Positions 55,088-64,000 are shown, numbered from the stretch's first letter. The stretch is 64,000 bases of DNA from Breznakibacter xylanolyticus (GCF_003254275.1 NZ_QKZK01000004.1:1-64000), one strand, 5' to 3'. Notes: generated from the letters alone by a model not told the origin. A program made the numbers and translations.

Positions 55088-56458
55088 TTACCTCTTATTA
55101 TTCCACTGCACACTAAAAGATTTGGCAGCAAACTTTGGAAACTTCTTCTGATTGCCAAGCATCTTACTCATGGTTAATCCACTTACCATTGTTTTAAGAT
55201 TTCCATTCATATTGAATAAAGCCCTTCTTTTCATAACCAAAGTAGCCATATTAAACATGATAGTTTCGCCAACAGGTGCACACCCTGACTCAACGCTCTT
55301 ACGACGATTTTCGAGCAACAAATCGGGTATAGGAATCTGAACCGGACATACTTCAGCACATTTACCACACAATGAACTGGCAAAACTCAAATGCTTAAAT
55401 GCCTGCATTCCTTTAAAATGTGGGGTAATTAAACTCCCTATAGGTCCGCTGTATGTAGCACCATAAGTGTAACCGCCAACATTTTTGTAAACGGGACAAG
55501 CATTTAAACAAGCTCCACAACGAATGCACGATAAAGCTTCGTACAAATGATGATCAGCATATAAATTCGTACGCCCGTTATCCATCAAAATGACAATCAT
55601 TTTTTCAGGACCATCAGATTCGCACGGTTTACGCGGTGACGAAAAAATGGAATTATACACTGTCATTTGTTGCCCGGTACCCAGAGCCGATAACAGTGGC
55701 CACATTAACCCCAAATATTTAGCCGATGGGATCACCTTTTCGATAGCGGCAATCACAACATGAATGCGGGGCAAAGAAGCCGTTAAAAGGGCATTTCCTT
55801 CGTTTTCGGTGAGGCAGACAGAGCCAGTATCGGCCACTAAAAAATTAGCGCCTGTAACGCCCATTTCTGACGTCACAAACTTTTGACGCAAAAAATTTCT
55901 CACCCAAGCTGTTAACTCTTGAGGTGTACTTCCCGATGGGGTTTTAAATTTTTGATGAAACAATGCATCAATGTCTTCCTTAGACTTGTGCATGGCCGGC
56001 GTCACAATATGATAGGGTTTTTCGCCGGCAACTTGCACAATAAATTCTCCCAAGTCAGTTTCGAGTGGTTCAACGTTCATCGACTCAAAAAAATGGTTCA
56101 ACTCCACTTCTTCGGTGGTCATCGATTTACTTTTTACCACACACTTAACCTGTTCACGACGAGCGACTTCTCCAATTATCTTTAGAACATCAGCATCGGT
56201 TTGAGCCCAATGAACTTCAGCTCCGTTTCTAACCAGATTGTTTTCAAGTTCTTCGAGCAATTCAGGTAAGCGATTCAACACACGACGCTTCAAAAAAGCA
56301 GCTCTTTGCTTAGCCAAAGGTTGATGCGAGTATCTTTCACGACCCTTTTCAACGGCCAAATCATACTTGCCAATATTGAATTTAATTTTCCTACGATGCT
56401 CTAAATCAAAAGCTACTCGCTGTGCATCGTTAAGAAACTGATGTGATTGTTTACTCAT
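55088..56458 (-). CDS. LutB/LldF-type L-lactate utilisation iron-sulfur protein
   Basis: A 456-residue protein of the LutB family: an N-terminal LUD domain (about 60-300) and a C-terminal part with two 4Fe-4S motifs, CIRCGACLNACPVY and CGKCAEVCPVQIP. LutB works with LutA and LutC in oxidation of L-lactate to pyruvate. Neither lutA nor lutC is nearby here, so it is an orphan in this window. It is flanked by rpiB upstream (32 bp) and the Rrf2 regulator downstream. The gene is AT-rich like its neighbours. Confidence 0.9.
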   Translation of the reverse strand: MSKQSHQFLNDAQRVAFDLEHRRKIKFNIGKYDLAVEKGRERYSHQPLAKQRAAFLKRRVLNRLPELLEELENNLVRNGAEVHWAQTDADVLKIIGEVARREQVKCVVKSKSMTTEEVELNHFFESMNVEPLETDLGEFIVQVAGEKPYHIVTPAMHKSKEDIDALFHQKFKTPSGSTPQELTAWVRNFLRQKFVTSEMGVTGANFLVADTGSVCLTENEGNALLTASLPRIHVVIAAIEKVIPSAKYLGLMWPLLSALGTGQQMTVYNSIFSSPRKPCESDGPEKMIVILMDNGRTNLYADHHLYEALSCIRCGACLNACPVYKNVGGYTYGATYSGPIGSLITPHFKGMQAFKHLSFASSLCGKCAEVCPVQIPIPDLLLENRRKSVESGCAPVGETIMFNMATLVMKRRALFNMNGNLKTMVSGLTMSKMLGNQKKFPKFAAKSFSVQWNNKR

Positions 56459-56490
56459 CTACCTGATTGATTAGTGTGATAACCTAATGA

Positions 56491-56928
56491 TTACTTTTTA
56501 ACAGGTATTTTATCAATACGCGTTTGATGGCGACCCCCTTCAAAACCGGTATTCATAAAAGCATCAACAATATCAAAAGCTTCCTGTTCAGAAATGAAAC
56601 GAGCTGGTAAACTGCAAATGTTAGCATTGTTATGCGAACGTGCTAACGAAGAAATCTCACTATTCCAGCATAAAGCAGCACGAATACCCTGATGTTTATT
56701 GACAGTCATGTTAATGCCATTTCCGCTGCCACATACAGATATACCAAAATCGCAATCCCCCTTTTCAACCGAATCGGCCATGGGATGTGCATAATCTGCA
56801 TAATCGCAACTCTCTGCAGAATTGGTTCCAAAATCAATAAAAGTATAGCCTTTCGCTGTTAACAGCACTTTAATTTTTTCTTTTAAGTCAAATCCTGCAT
56901 GATCACTCGCAAGAGCTATTGTTTTCAT
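56491..56928 (-). CDS. rpiB: Ribose-5-phosphate isomerase B
   Basis: A 145-residue RpiB (LacAB family), interconverting ribose 5-phosphate and ribulose 5-phosphate. Active-site sequences: ASDHAGFDLKEKIK (5-18), CGSGNGINMTVNKHQGIRAALCW with the catalytic Cys, and ARSHNNANICSLPAR. It begins directly at the left edge of the putative origin region and reads leftward, followed 32 bp later by lutB. Length and motifs are standard. Confidence 0.95.
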   Translation of the reverse strand: MKTIALASDHAGFDLKEKIKVLLTAKGYTFIDFGTNSAESCDYADYAHPMADSVEKGDCDFGISVCGSGNGINMTVNKHQGIRAALCWNSEISSLARSHNNANICSLPARFISEQEAFDIVDAFMNTGFEGGRHQTRIDKIPVKK

Positions 56929-57610
56929 ATTCTGATGTTTATAAATTGTAAAATGCTTTTATCACCAATTTTAACACATTGGGCAAAGATACGCTCTAAA
57001 TCAGATATCAATGTATCTTTAAGTACTTTTTTCCGTTGAACAATCAACTGTTTCCTTAGTTATTCACAATTGTAATATGAAAAGAGCCCTGTGATTATAA
57101 AAGTGAAAAAATACTTCTTGCCCCATTCATACGAATATCCCTTGATTAAATATATTAAAGTAATGATATTTTGATGTTTACAACGTTATCAACACCCAAA
57201 TCGATTGTTGAGAAAATTGTGAATATCAGTGTTAATAATTGGTTCATTGAAAATGAAAAATCATGAAAACTTTATTTGGGCAATTAAAAAAGTTGAATAC
57301 ACCATTTGAGTTATCAAACCACCAAAAGGATTAGCCCTTTTTTCGTAGCATTCTTTCAACACCCCAAAAGGGTTGTTTCAACAAGCTTGCTTCATTTATT
57401 TATTAAATTTGTGCGCTATTAACCGATTGTGAATAGCAAACCTAAATACTATAATATCAGTACCATTACATAGAAAAGGGTTGTTGATAACCCCCTAAAA
57501 GGGTTGTTACTTTAATGGATTATTGAGATGACAACATGCTTTGTCATTTTTTTACCAACAGTTTCAACACCCTTTATTCTTATTCTTTTATATTTTTTAA
57601 ATATCTTAAT
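56929..57610. other. oriC: Candidate chromosomal replication origin (oriC) in gene-free AT-rich gap
   Basis: Divergent genes rpiB and nadA border 680 bp of AT-rich DNA without a plausible gene. DnaA-box-like 9-mers are TTATTCACA (57060-57068), TTATCAACA (57186-57194), its reverse form TGTTGATAA (57482-57490), and one-mismatch forms TGTGAATAT (57218-57226) and TGTGAATAG (57428-57436). The 12-mer AAAAGGGTTGTT is repeated at 57366-57377, 57474-57485 and 57497-57508. Genes on the left mostly read leftward and on the right all rightward, and plus-strand composition passes from A/C-rich to T/G-rich. A perfect parS is 3 kb away. dnaA itself is not in the window. Confidence 0.6.
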
Positions 57611-58603
57611 ATGAATAATAATAGTTGGTTAAAAGCCGGATATGTAAATGAACCTGTTTCTAAGGATCTGAATCTGGTTGATGAAATCGCACGCTTAAAA
57701 AGAGAAAAGAATGCCGTAATCATGGCTCATTATTATCAAACCAACGAAATACAAGATATTGCTGATTTTATAGGTGACAGTTTGGCTTTGGCGCAACAGG
57801 CTGCCAAAACATCTGCTGATATCATTTTGCTTGCAGGTGTTCATTTTATGGGCGAAACAGCTAAAATCATATCTCCGTCAAAGAAGGTGCTCGTTCCCGA
57901 CTTAAATGCCGGTTGTAGCCTTGCTGACAGCTGTCCTCGCGATATGTTTGAAACATTTTTAAAGAAGCACCCCGATCACATCGTTGTAACCTATGTCAAT
58001 ACTTCTGCTGAAATTAAAGCATTGTCTGACGTTGTTGTTACTTCAACAAATGCCAAAGCCATTGTTGATAGTTTGCCAAAAGATGCAAAAATCATTTTCG
58101 GACCCGATCGTAACCTGGGCAATTATATTAATAGTGTAACAGGACGCGACATGTTGTTATGGGATGGAGCTTGTCATGTGCATGAGAAATTTTCGTTAGA
58201 AGGCATATTGCAATTAAAGAAAGAATTTCCTCAAGCTCAAATTATTGCTCATCCCGAATGTAAAAAACCTTTGTTACTTGTGTCTGATTTTGTGGGTAGT
58301 ACAGCTGCATTGTTGAAATATGTGTCTCAATCAGATGTACAAACTTTTATTGTCGCTACCGAATCCGGTATTTTGCATCAAATGCAATTAGCTCAGCCTC
58401 ATAAAACTTTTATTCCAGCACCACCTGTCGATTCTACTTGTGGATGCAATGATTGTGAATTTATGAAATTAAATACCTTATCAAAGATTTACAATACCTT
58501 AAAATTTGAATGGCCTACGATTGAGCTTGAGGAGTCTTTGCGTTTAAAAGCTTTGGGTTCAATTGAAAAAATGTTGGCTATTTCAAACAAACTTGGTTTA
58601 TAA
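57611..58603 (+). CDS. nadA: Quinolinate synthase
   Basis: NadA condenses iminoaspartate with dihydroxyacetone phosphate to quinolinate in NAD synthesis, using a 4Fe-4S cluster. The 330 residues show AHYYQTNEIQDIADFIGDSL near 38-57, AGCSLADSCPRD, HPEC and STCGCNDCEFMKLNTL, containing the three cluster Cys. The start MNNNSWLKAGY at 57611 is preferred over the upstream ATG at 57536, whose extra residues are unlike the family. NadB and NadC are not in the window. The plus strand here is T-rich. Confidence 0.96.
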   Translation: MNNNSWLKAGYVNEPVSKDLNLVDEIARLKREKNAVIMAHYYQTNEIQDIADFIGDSLALAQQAAKTSADIILLAGVHFMGETAKIISPSKKVLVPDLNAGCSLADSCPRDMFETFLKKHPDHIVVTYVNTSAEIKALSDVVVTSTNAKAIVDSLPKDAKIIFGPDRNLGNYINSVTGRDMLLWDGACHVHEKFSLEGILQLKKEFPQAQIIAHPECKKPLLLVSDFVGSTAALLKYVSQSDVQTFIVATESGILHQMQLAQPHKTFIPAPPVDSTCGCNDCEFMKLNTLSKIYNTLKFEWPTIELEESLRLKALGSIEKMLAISNKLGL

Positions 58604-58654
58604 ATATTTCTTCAGTATTTTCACAGACATTTATTTTTGAAACCTCTATTTTTA

Positions 58655-59044
58655 ATGATCAATTTAGCATCAAAGCTTCATATTTTGTTGGTTGAGGATA
58701 ATATTCTTAATCAAAAATTGATTTTCTTATACCTTGCAAAGGTAGGTTTTGAAATTGATGTGGCTAATAATGGCTTAGAGGCTTTCGAGAAAATTCAATC
58801 ACGAACTTATGATTTAGTGCTGATGGATTTAATGATGCCTGTGATGGATGGTCTTGATGCTACTCTTAAAATTAGTGAGTATGAAAAGACTGTTTTCAAA
58901 TATACTAAGATCATTGGCTTAACAGCAAATACTTTTGATGCTGACCGTGAAAAATGCCTGATGCACGGGATGGATGAGTATATGGCAAAACCTTTTGATA
59001 TGGAAGAGTTTAACCGTATTTTAACGAAACTCCAAATTATTTGA
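58655..59044 (+). CDS. Single-domain response regulator
   Basis: A 129-residue stand-alone receiver domain: HILLVEDN with the acidic pair Glu14-Asp15, phosphoacceptor Asp58 in VLMDLMMPVMDG, the Thr/Ala switch region GLTANTF and Lys in MAKPFDMEEF. With no output domain it probably works in phosphotransfer or by binding a partner, like CheY or Spo0F. No kinase is adjacent. ATG at 58655 (MINLASKL) is preferred; a TTG six codons upstream is possible. It lies 51 bp after nadA and 18 bp before ruvB. Confidence 0.9.
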   Translation: MINLASKLHILLVEDNILNQKLIFLYLAKVGFEIDVANNGLEAFEKIQSRTYDLVLMDLMMPVMDGLDATLKISEYEKTVFKYTKIIGLTANTFDADREKCLMHGMDEYMAKPFDMEEFNRILTKLQII

Positions 59045-59062
59045 TTTACTTATAATTCCATC

Positions 59063-60082
59063 ATGGATTTCGACATACGGAAAAACAATTCTACTGATGC
59101 TGAATTTGAACGCAGTTTGAGACCTTTATCTTTTGATGATTTTAAGGGTCAACCCAAAGTTGTTCAAAATCTTGAAGTTTTCGTTAAAGCTGCTTCTCTC
59201 CGGGGTGATTCTCTTGATCATGTGCTTTTACATGGACCTCCCGGATTAGGAAAAACAACTTTAAGTCAAATTATTGCTAATGAATTAGGCGTAGGCCTCA
59301 AAATCACCAGTGGTCCTGTATTGGATAAACCTGGTGATTTGGCAGGTATTTTAACAAGCCTTGAGGAAAAGGATGTTCTTTTCATAGATGAAATTCATCG
59401 TTTGTCCCCTGTTGTTGAAGAGTATCTTTATTCGGCGATGGAAGATTATCGAATTGATATTGTTATTGATAAAGGACCTGGTGCGAGAAGTATTCAATTG
59501 AATTTGAGTCCCTTTACATTAATAGGTGCAACTACTCGTAGTGGTTTATTAACAAGTCCATTGCGTGCACGTTTTGGTATTAATTGTCATTTAGAATATT
59601 ACGATTGTTCTATTATCGAATCTATTATCAATAGATCTGCTAATTTGTTAAAAGTGGGCATTGATGCCAATGCTTCACATGAAATTGCCAGGAGAAGTCG
59701 CGGCACACCAAGGATTGCCAATGCCTTGCTGCGTCGGGTACGCGACTTTGCCCAAGTTAAAGGGACTGGCCATATTGATGTAGAAATTGCTCTTTATTCA
59801 TTAGATGCTTTATCTATAGATAGATATGGATTAGATGAAATGGATCACAAAATATTGTTAACTCTCATTGATAAGTTTCAAGGAGGCCCTGTTGGTGTCT
59901 CTACCATTGCAACTGCAATTGGTGAAGATGCCGGTACCATTGAAGAAGTATATGAACCTTTTTTGATTAAAGAAGGTTTTATTAAGCGTACCTCACGTGG
60001 TAGGGTTTCAACTTTGTTAGCATATCAGCATTTTGGTAAACAAGCCAGCTATTCTCAAGCTGATTTATTTTCAAATAGTTAG
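59063..60082 (+). CDS. ruvB: Holliday junction branch migration DNA helicase RuvB
   Basis: RuvB is the AAA+ motor that drives branch migration with RuvA in recombinational repair. The 339 residues contain [19 protein letters not shown], Walker [11 protein letters not shown], Walker [11 protein letters not shown], sensor 1 [18 protein letters not shown] with the arginine finger, and the C-terminal winged helix ([28 protein letters not shown]). Standard length. It lies between the response regulator and dut, 9 bp before dut, as in many Bacteroidota. ruvA is elsewhere. Confidence 0.97.
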   Translation: MDFDIRKNNSTDAEFERSLRPLSFDDFKGQPKVVQNLEVFVKAASLRGDSLDHVLLHGPPGLGKTTLSQIIANELGVGLKITSGPVLDKPGDLAGILTSLEEKDVLFIDEIHRLSPVVEEYLYSAMEDYRIDIVIDKGPGARSIQLNLSPFTLIGATTRSGLLTSPLRARFGINCHLEYYDCSIIESIINRSANLLKVGIDANASHEIARRSRGTPRIANALLRRVRDFAQVKGTGHIDVEIALYSLDALSIDRYGLDEMDHKILLTLIDKFQGGPVGVSTIATAIGEDAGTIEEVYEPFLIKEGFIKRTSRGRVSTLLAYQHFGKQASYSQADLFSNS

Positions 60083-60091
60083 TTCTTTATT

Positions 60092-60526
60092 ATGACTATT
60101 CAAATTATTAATAAAAGTCATCATTCTTTACCTTCGTATAGTACCTTTCATTCTGCAGGTATGGATATAAGGGCTTTTTTAAATGCTCCTGTGGTTTTAA
60201 AACCTTTACAAAGAGTTTTGATTCCTACAGGTTTATATATGCAATTGCCCGAAGGATTCGAAGCTCAAATTCGTCCACGTAGTGGTTTAGCCTTTAAGCA
60301 TGGTATCACTGTTTTGAATTCTCCTGGCACAATTGATGCTGATTATCGTGGTGAAATTGGAATTATTTTGATTAATTTGTCAAATGAGGATTTTACCATT
60401 CATGATGGCGAAAGAATCTGTCAAATGATTGTTGCGCCCTATACACGTGTTGACTGGACAAATGTTGAGGTTTTATCTGATACAGAGCGTGGTATAGGTG
60501 GGTTTGGTCATACAGGCAAACATTAA
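60092..60526 (+). CDS. dut: Deoxyuridine 5'-triphosphate nucleotidohydrolase
   Basis: The trimeric dUTPase cleaves dUTP to dUMP and pyrophosphate, keeping uracil out of DNA and supplying thymidylate synthesis. The five motifs are present: SAGMDIRAF (1), [12 protein letters not shown] (2), [15 protein letters not shown] (3), GERICQMIV (4) and [11 protein letters not shown] (5). The 144 residues are standard. It starts 9 bp after ruvB and is followed 11 bp later by the TPR lipoprotein gene, a usual order in Bacteroidota. Confidence 0.97.
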   Translation: MTIQIINKSHHSLPSYSTFHSAGMDIRAFLNAPVVLKPLQRVLIPTGLYMQLPEGFEAQIRPRSGLAFKHGITVLNSPGTIDADYRGEIGIILINLSNEDFTIHDGERICQMIVAPYTRVDWTNVEVLSDTERGIGGFGHTGKH

Positions 60527-60537
60527 TTTTTATCCCT

Positions 60538-62310
60538 ATGCGTTTATTCTTTCTTGGCTTTACTTTATTACTTATTCTTTTTGGATGTAAATCTAATCGC
60601 AGTTTTTCTATTCATTCTTATCCCCCAGTTCCTAAGGTAGATTTAACTGAAGAGAATGCACGAAAATTCGATTATTTCTTTTATGAAGCCAATAAAGAAA
60701 AATTTCTTGGTAATTATGAAAAGTCGGTTACTTATTATGCAGAATGTTTGAGAATTGATTCTACTTCAAGTGTTTGCTTGTATGAATTAGCCAATATTTA
60801 TTCGGGTATAAACCAATATGGAAAAGCTGCTGAATTGATGCAAAAGGCTGTTCACTTTAATCCTTTGAACGAATGGTATCAGTTGGCTTTGGCAGATTTG
60901 TTCCATCGAACAGAAAAGATATCTGAAGCGATTAAAATTTATGAACATCTTGTAAAAATTAAGCCGCAAAGTGAAGAATATCTTTACACTTTGTCACAGT
61001 TGTACGCTCAGTCTAACCAATTTACTTTGGCTTTAAAAACTTTAGATCGTTTAGAGTCTGAAATTGGCTTTAACGAGACCATTATCATGGAAAAGATGAA
61101 AATTTATATTCATCTAAATAATGAAAAATTGTCTTATGCTGAAGTTGAAAAACTCATCAAAAAATATCCTGGTCAGGTTATATATTTGGGTTATTTAGCT
61201 GATTTGTATTCTTATTTTAAGAAATATGATAAAGCAATAACCACTTATACTAAGATGCTTTCCATGGATCCCACTTATGAATCAGTCTATTTTTCTATGG
61301 CAAGTATTTATTATCAACGTAATGATACTTTGCTTTTTAAAACTAATTACTCTAAGGCTATTAATTCAAAACATGTAGCATTGGAGCAAAAAATTCAAAA
61401 ACTGATTCCTTTTTTAATCTCTGATAATCCTGAATCTTCTTCATTTAATGATAATGAATTAGAACAGTTTTTTCAGCAACTTCTTATTTTGCATCCCTTT
61501 GATTCTCAAGGATACATACTTTATGGTAATTTTTTGCGAAATAGAGGAAAATCAGATTTAGCGTTAGTAAAATTTCAAACCGCAATAGAGTTAGAACCTA
61601 CTAATGAACAGTTGTGGCAGGATATTTTGTTTTTACAGGCTGAATTGCGTTTATTCACTGATATGCTCCTTACCGGAAATAATGCTTTGTCGTATTTTCC
61701 TTCCAATGGGGTGATTACTTTGCTTTATAGTTCCGCGTTAATGCAATGTAATAAGGCAAATGAGGCTGTTTCTGTCATAAATGCGATAATTGATACAATC
61801 ACTAATAATCCCCCTCTTAAAGGGCAGTTATATGCATTATTAGGAGACGCTGCCTATAAAGCTGGGCTTTCTGATACTGCCTTTGTAGCTTACGATGAAG
61901 CTTTAAAAATTAACGATCGAAATTTGGGTGTGCTAAACAATTATAGCTATTATTTATCGCTCGATAATCGTGATCTCGATAAAGCTGAAAAAATGAGCAG
62001 TCGTACCATTGAACTAGAACCAGGTAATAGCACATTTTTAGATACTTATGCATGGATTCTATTCAAAAAAGGTCGTTACTTAGAAGCTAAATTTATAATT
62101 GAACGAGCTATTGATAATGGGGGAGATACTAATTTTGAAATTGTTGAACATTATGGTGATATTTTATATTTTAATGGAGATGTTCAAAATGCAATTATTC
62201 AATGGGAAAAGGCTCATATCCTTATGCAAAGTCACACAGATGAATCCATAGATTCCAAAAGACTTCATACCATTCAGCAAAAGATTCTCAATAGGCGCTT
62301 TATTGATTAA
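60538..62310 (+). CDS. Tetratricopeptide-repeat lipoprotein
   Basis: A 590-residue predicted lipoprotein (MRLFFLGFTLLLILFGC, Cys17) built of about 12 TPR units spread from residue 40 to the end, e.g. NYEKSVTYYAECLRIDST, QYGKAAELMQKAVHFNP and KYDKAITTYTKMLSMDPTY. Such repeats bind partner proteins. The position dut-TPR-DUF4292-EnvC-like peptidase is conserved in Bacteroidota, which suggests work at the envelope, for example in outer-membrane assembly or cell separation. The genes are closely spaced (20 bp to the next). No precise function is known. Confidence 0.9.
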   Translation: MRLFFLGFTLLLILFGCKSNRSFSIHSYPPVPKVDLTEENARKFDYFFYEANKEKFLGNYEKSVTYYAECLRIDSTSSVCLYELANIYSGINQYGKAAELMQKAVHFNPLNEWYQLALADLFHRTEKISEAIKIYEHLVKIKPQSEEYLYTLSQLYAQSNQFTLALKTLDRLESEIGFNETIIMEKMKIYIHLNNEKLSYAEVEKLIKKYPGQVIYLGYLADLYSYFKKYDKAITTYTKMLSMDPTYESVYFSMASIYYQRNDTLLFKTNYSKAINSKHVALEQKIQKLIPFLISDNPESSSFNDNELEQFFQQLLILHPFDSQGYILYGNFLRNRGKSDLALVKFQTAIELEPTNEQLWQDILFLQAELRLFTDMLLTGNNALSYFPSNGVITLLYSSALMQCNKANEAVSVINAIIDTITNNPPLKGQLYALLGDAAYKAGLSDTAFVAYDEALKINDRNLGVLNNYSYYLSLDNRDLDKAEKMSSRTIELEPGNSTFLDTYAWILFKKGRYLEAKFIIERAIDNGGDTNFEIVEHYGDILYFNGDVQNAIIQWEKAHILMQSHTDESIDSKRLHTIQQKILNRRFID

Positions 62311-62330
62311 TTTTTATTCAACGATTTTCA

Positions 62331-63152
62331 ATGAAATTTTATTATATTTTTTTTTTAATTATTTTAACTTCTTGTGCTTCTAAGAAGAAAATAGCTGGAG
62401 TTATTGATGTTAAACCGATATCAGCGAGTAAATTATTGGATGGTATATCTGAGAATCAATTCGTTTTCGACAATCTTTACATCAAAAAGTTTGATATCGA
62501 TTTGGATGTACCTGGAATAAATATGACGTTGAGGGGATCAATGTTTATACAAACAGATTCTCAAATTGTAGTATCTGTTACCCCTTTATTGGGTATTGAG
62601 GTTGCTCGTGCTTTGATTTCTCCATCACAGTTGGTCTTGATAGATAGAACTAAAAAGAAAATTTACTATTCTGATTATGCTTTACTTTCAAAAAAGTTGG
62701 GTATGCCTCTTAATTTTAGTATGATTCAATCATTGTTTATCAATCAAGTTTATTGTGACAAATCAATTGATTATGAATGCTTTAAAGATTTTGATCATGG
62801 TATTCAGGATGGTATGTATTTTTTAAAAAATTATAAGCAGAAACAAAATAGTAGACGTATAAAATCAAGAGTTGTAAATGATCTGTTTATTCAGTATTTA
62901 TTTGATCCATTGAATTTTACTGTTAAATCTTTTCATATAGAACAAACCAAATCTGGTGATTTAATGAATGTTCATTACAATGATTTCAAAGAATTTAATG
63001 GAAATATTTTTCCCACAAAAATTGATGTTGATGGTAGTTCCAAAGGCACTATTGCAAAAGTTGGTGTTACTTATTTACAAATAGAGTTCAATTCATCTAA
63101 TTCAATCGGTTTTAAAGTACCTGAAAAGTATGAAGTTATTTATATCCAATAA
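62331..63152 (+). CDS. DUF4292 family lipoprotein
   Basis: A 273-residue predicted lipoprotein with lipobox LTSC (Cys15). It has mixed beta sequence and a length typical of DUF4292, a Bacteroidota family whose fold resembles LolA/LolB-like lipoprotein carriers, an inference from its beta-rich pattern (FVFDNLYIKKFDIDLDVPG, MTLRGSMFIQTDSQIVVSV). It is between the TPR lipoprotein and an EnvC-like peptidase whose ATG at 63130 lies inside its last codons, so the pair is translationally coupled. Confidence 0.88.
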   Translation: MKFYYIFFLIILTSCASKKKIAGVIDVKPISASKLLDGISENQFVFDNLYIKKFDIDLDVPGINMTLRGSMFIQTDSQIVVSVTPLLGIEVARALISPSQLVLIDRTKKKIYYSDYALLSKKLGMPLNFSMIQSLFINQVYCDKSIDYECFKDFDHGIQDGMYFLKNYKQKQNSRRIKSRVVNDLFIQYLFDPLNFTVKSFHIEQTKSGDLMNVHYNDFKEFNGNIFPTKIDVDGSSKGTIAKVGVTYLQIEFNSSNSIGFKVPEKYEVIYIQ

Positions 63153-64000
63153 GGTATTATTCATTAGTCTGATATTTTTCTTTTCATTTTCTTTGTTTTC
63201 ACAGGATTTATCAAAATATAATCGTGAGAAAGAACGCTTAACGAGAGAAATTGAATTAACAGGAAAGCTTATTGATGAAAATAAAATTCAGCAAAATAAT
63301 GCAGCTCAATCTGTTGTTTTATTAAATACTCAAATACAATCGCGCCAGCAATTGATTGCGGCTTATCATCAGCAAATTATTCATTATAATGGGCTTATTC
63401 AAAAAATTGATTCTACTATATCAGCATTAAATCAGCATATCATTCTTTCTAAACGTGAATATGAGCGTTTAATTCAAGATACATATCTTCGTCGTCATTC
63501 TTTTGATTTTGCTGTTTATTTGTTCAGTTCTGAATCTTTTAATCAAGCATATCAACGTTATCGAATGATTAATGAAATCAATTCATACCGCAAAGGGCAG
63601 GTAAAAATGATGAGCGAATCGACAACGATAATTAGTAAAGAACGTGATAAATTAGTTCTTTTAAAGGCTCAAGTGAATGATTTATTAAATGGCGTTTCCC
63701 ATCAAACAAGATCTTTAGAAACTGAAAAAAAGGTTTTACAGAAGTCATTGCAGGATTTAAAAGGACGTGAAAAGCGACTTTTATCAGATTTAGAAGTTAA
63801 AAAGAAGCAACAAGAAGTGTTAGAGCAGCGTATTGTTGAGTTAATTCGTGAGTTGGCTTCAAAATCTTCATCAAAGGGTAAATCTTCTGATTTTGAAAAG
63901 AATAAGGGTAAATTGATATGGCCTGTCATTAATGGTGTAGTGGTCAATCAATATGGTGAACATGAACATCCTGTTTTAAAAGGGGTAATGGTTAAAAATA
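63130..64000 (+). CDS. EnvC-like murein hydrolase activator (M23 domain), partial
   Basis: Starts at ATG 63130 (MKLFISNKVLFISLIFFF), overlapping the preceding gene by 23 bp, and runs off the window end; 290 codons are visible. After a signal peptide ending FSQ come long coiled coils (about 26-250: EKERLTREIEL, REYERLIQDTYLRRHSFDF) and the start of an M23 peptidase domain (GKLIWPVINGVVVNQYGEHEHP). This is the architecture of EnvC/NlpD-type activators of amidases in cell division. Whether the M23 domain keeps its metal ligands cannot be seen because the gene is cut. Confidence 0.9.
   Translation, partial: MKLFISNKVLFISLIFFFSFSLFSQDLSKYNREKERLTREIELTGKLIDENKIQQNNAAQSVVLLNTQIQSRQQLIAAYHQQIIHYNGLIQKIDSTISALNQHIILSKREYERLIQDTYLRRHSFDFAVYLFSSESFNQAYQRYRMINEINSYRKGQVKMMSESTTIISKERDKLVLLKAQVNDLLNGVSHQTRSLETEKKVLQKSLQDLKGREKRLLSDLEVKKKQQEVLEQRIVELIRELASKSSSKGKSSDFEKNKGKLIWPVINGVVVNQYGEHEHPVLKGVMVKN

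Noticed and set aside
57536-57610. N-terminal extension of nadA
   Set aside because: The 25 added residues are Phe/Ser-rich and unlike NadA; they are probably untranslated leader next to the putative origin.
52870-64000. Genomic island explanation for the AT-rich segment
   Set aside because: The genes are core functions in an order usual for Bacteroidota, and no integrase, tRNA or flanking repeat is present.

Overview
The window looks like chromosomal DNA from a free-living member of Bacteroidota, probably order Bacteroidales. The support is a type IX secretion (CHU_C-type) sorting domain, SusC-like TonB-dependent receptors, DUF4290 next to murA, DUF4292 next to an EnvC-like M23 peptidase, a RpoN of the Bacteroidota type, and promoters of the form TTTG-N19/20-TAnnTTTG. 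No rRNA or tRNA gene was recognised. I cannot name a genus.

Layout. 0-7 kb: remnant of an IS1634-like transposase, two unknown genes, a PAP2 phosphatase, a secreted PKD/CHU_C protein and three tandem exported cyclophilins, the last fused to a degenerate protease-like domain. 7.1-7.6 kb: a gene-free stretch with a strand-symmetric array of 42-bp palindromic units. 7.7-12.3 kb (minus strand): murA (active-site Asp instead of Cys), a DUF4290 gene and a UvrD/PcrA helicase. 12.5-26.8 kb: a branched-chain amino acid supercluster, ilvD-ilvB-ilvN-araC-ilvC then leuA-leuC-leuD-(citramalate synthase-like)-leuB. Both halves start with what look like classical leader-peptide attenuators: 22-codon peptides rich in Ile/Leu/Val or Leu, an antiterminator segment covering the leader stop codon, and an intrinsic terminator. 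valS lies convergently behind leuB, so synthesis and one charging function for these amino acids sit together.

29.6-33.8 kb: a pseudogene fragment of a DUF3999 gene, rpoN, a membrane protein, a patatin-like lipase and purE. 34-40 kb: a tandem duplication of a two-gene module, YfiR-like periplasmic protein plus TonB-dependent receptor. 40-50 kb: a REP-type (Y1) transposase, a VOC protein, the DUF2339-DUF3999 pair, a lipoprotein, a GH28 glycosidase, LpxH and a FabH-like ketoacyl synthase. 49.7-52.9 kb: exported proteins including a PagL-like lipid A deacylase homologue.

53-64 kb: base composition becomes AT-rich. A perfect consensus parS site lies at 54119-54134, with two TTATCAACA boxes beside it. 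A 680-bp gene-free AT-rich gap at 56.9-57.6 kb contains further DnaA-box-like sequences and three copies of a 12-bp iteron. Around this gap most genes diverge (hemW, rrf2, lutB, rpiB leftward; nadA, response regulator, ruvB, dut, TPR lipoprotein, DUF4292, EnvC-like rightward), and the plus strand changes from A/C-rich to T/G-rich. I read this as a candidate chromosomal replication origin region. The last gene runs off the end of the window.
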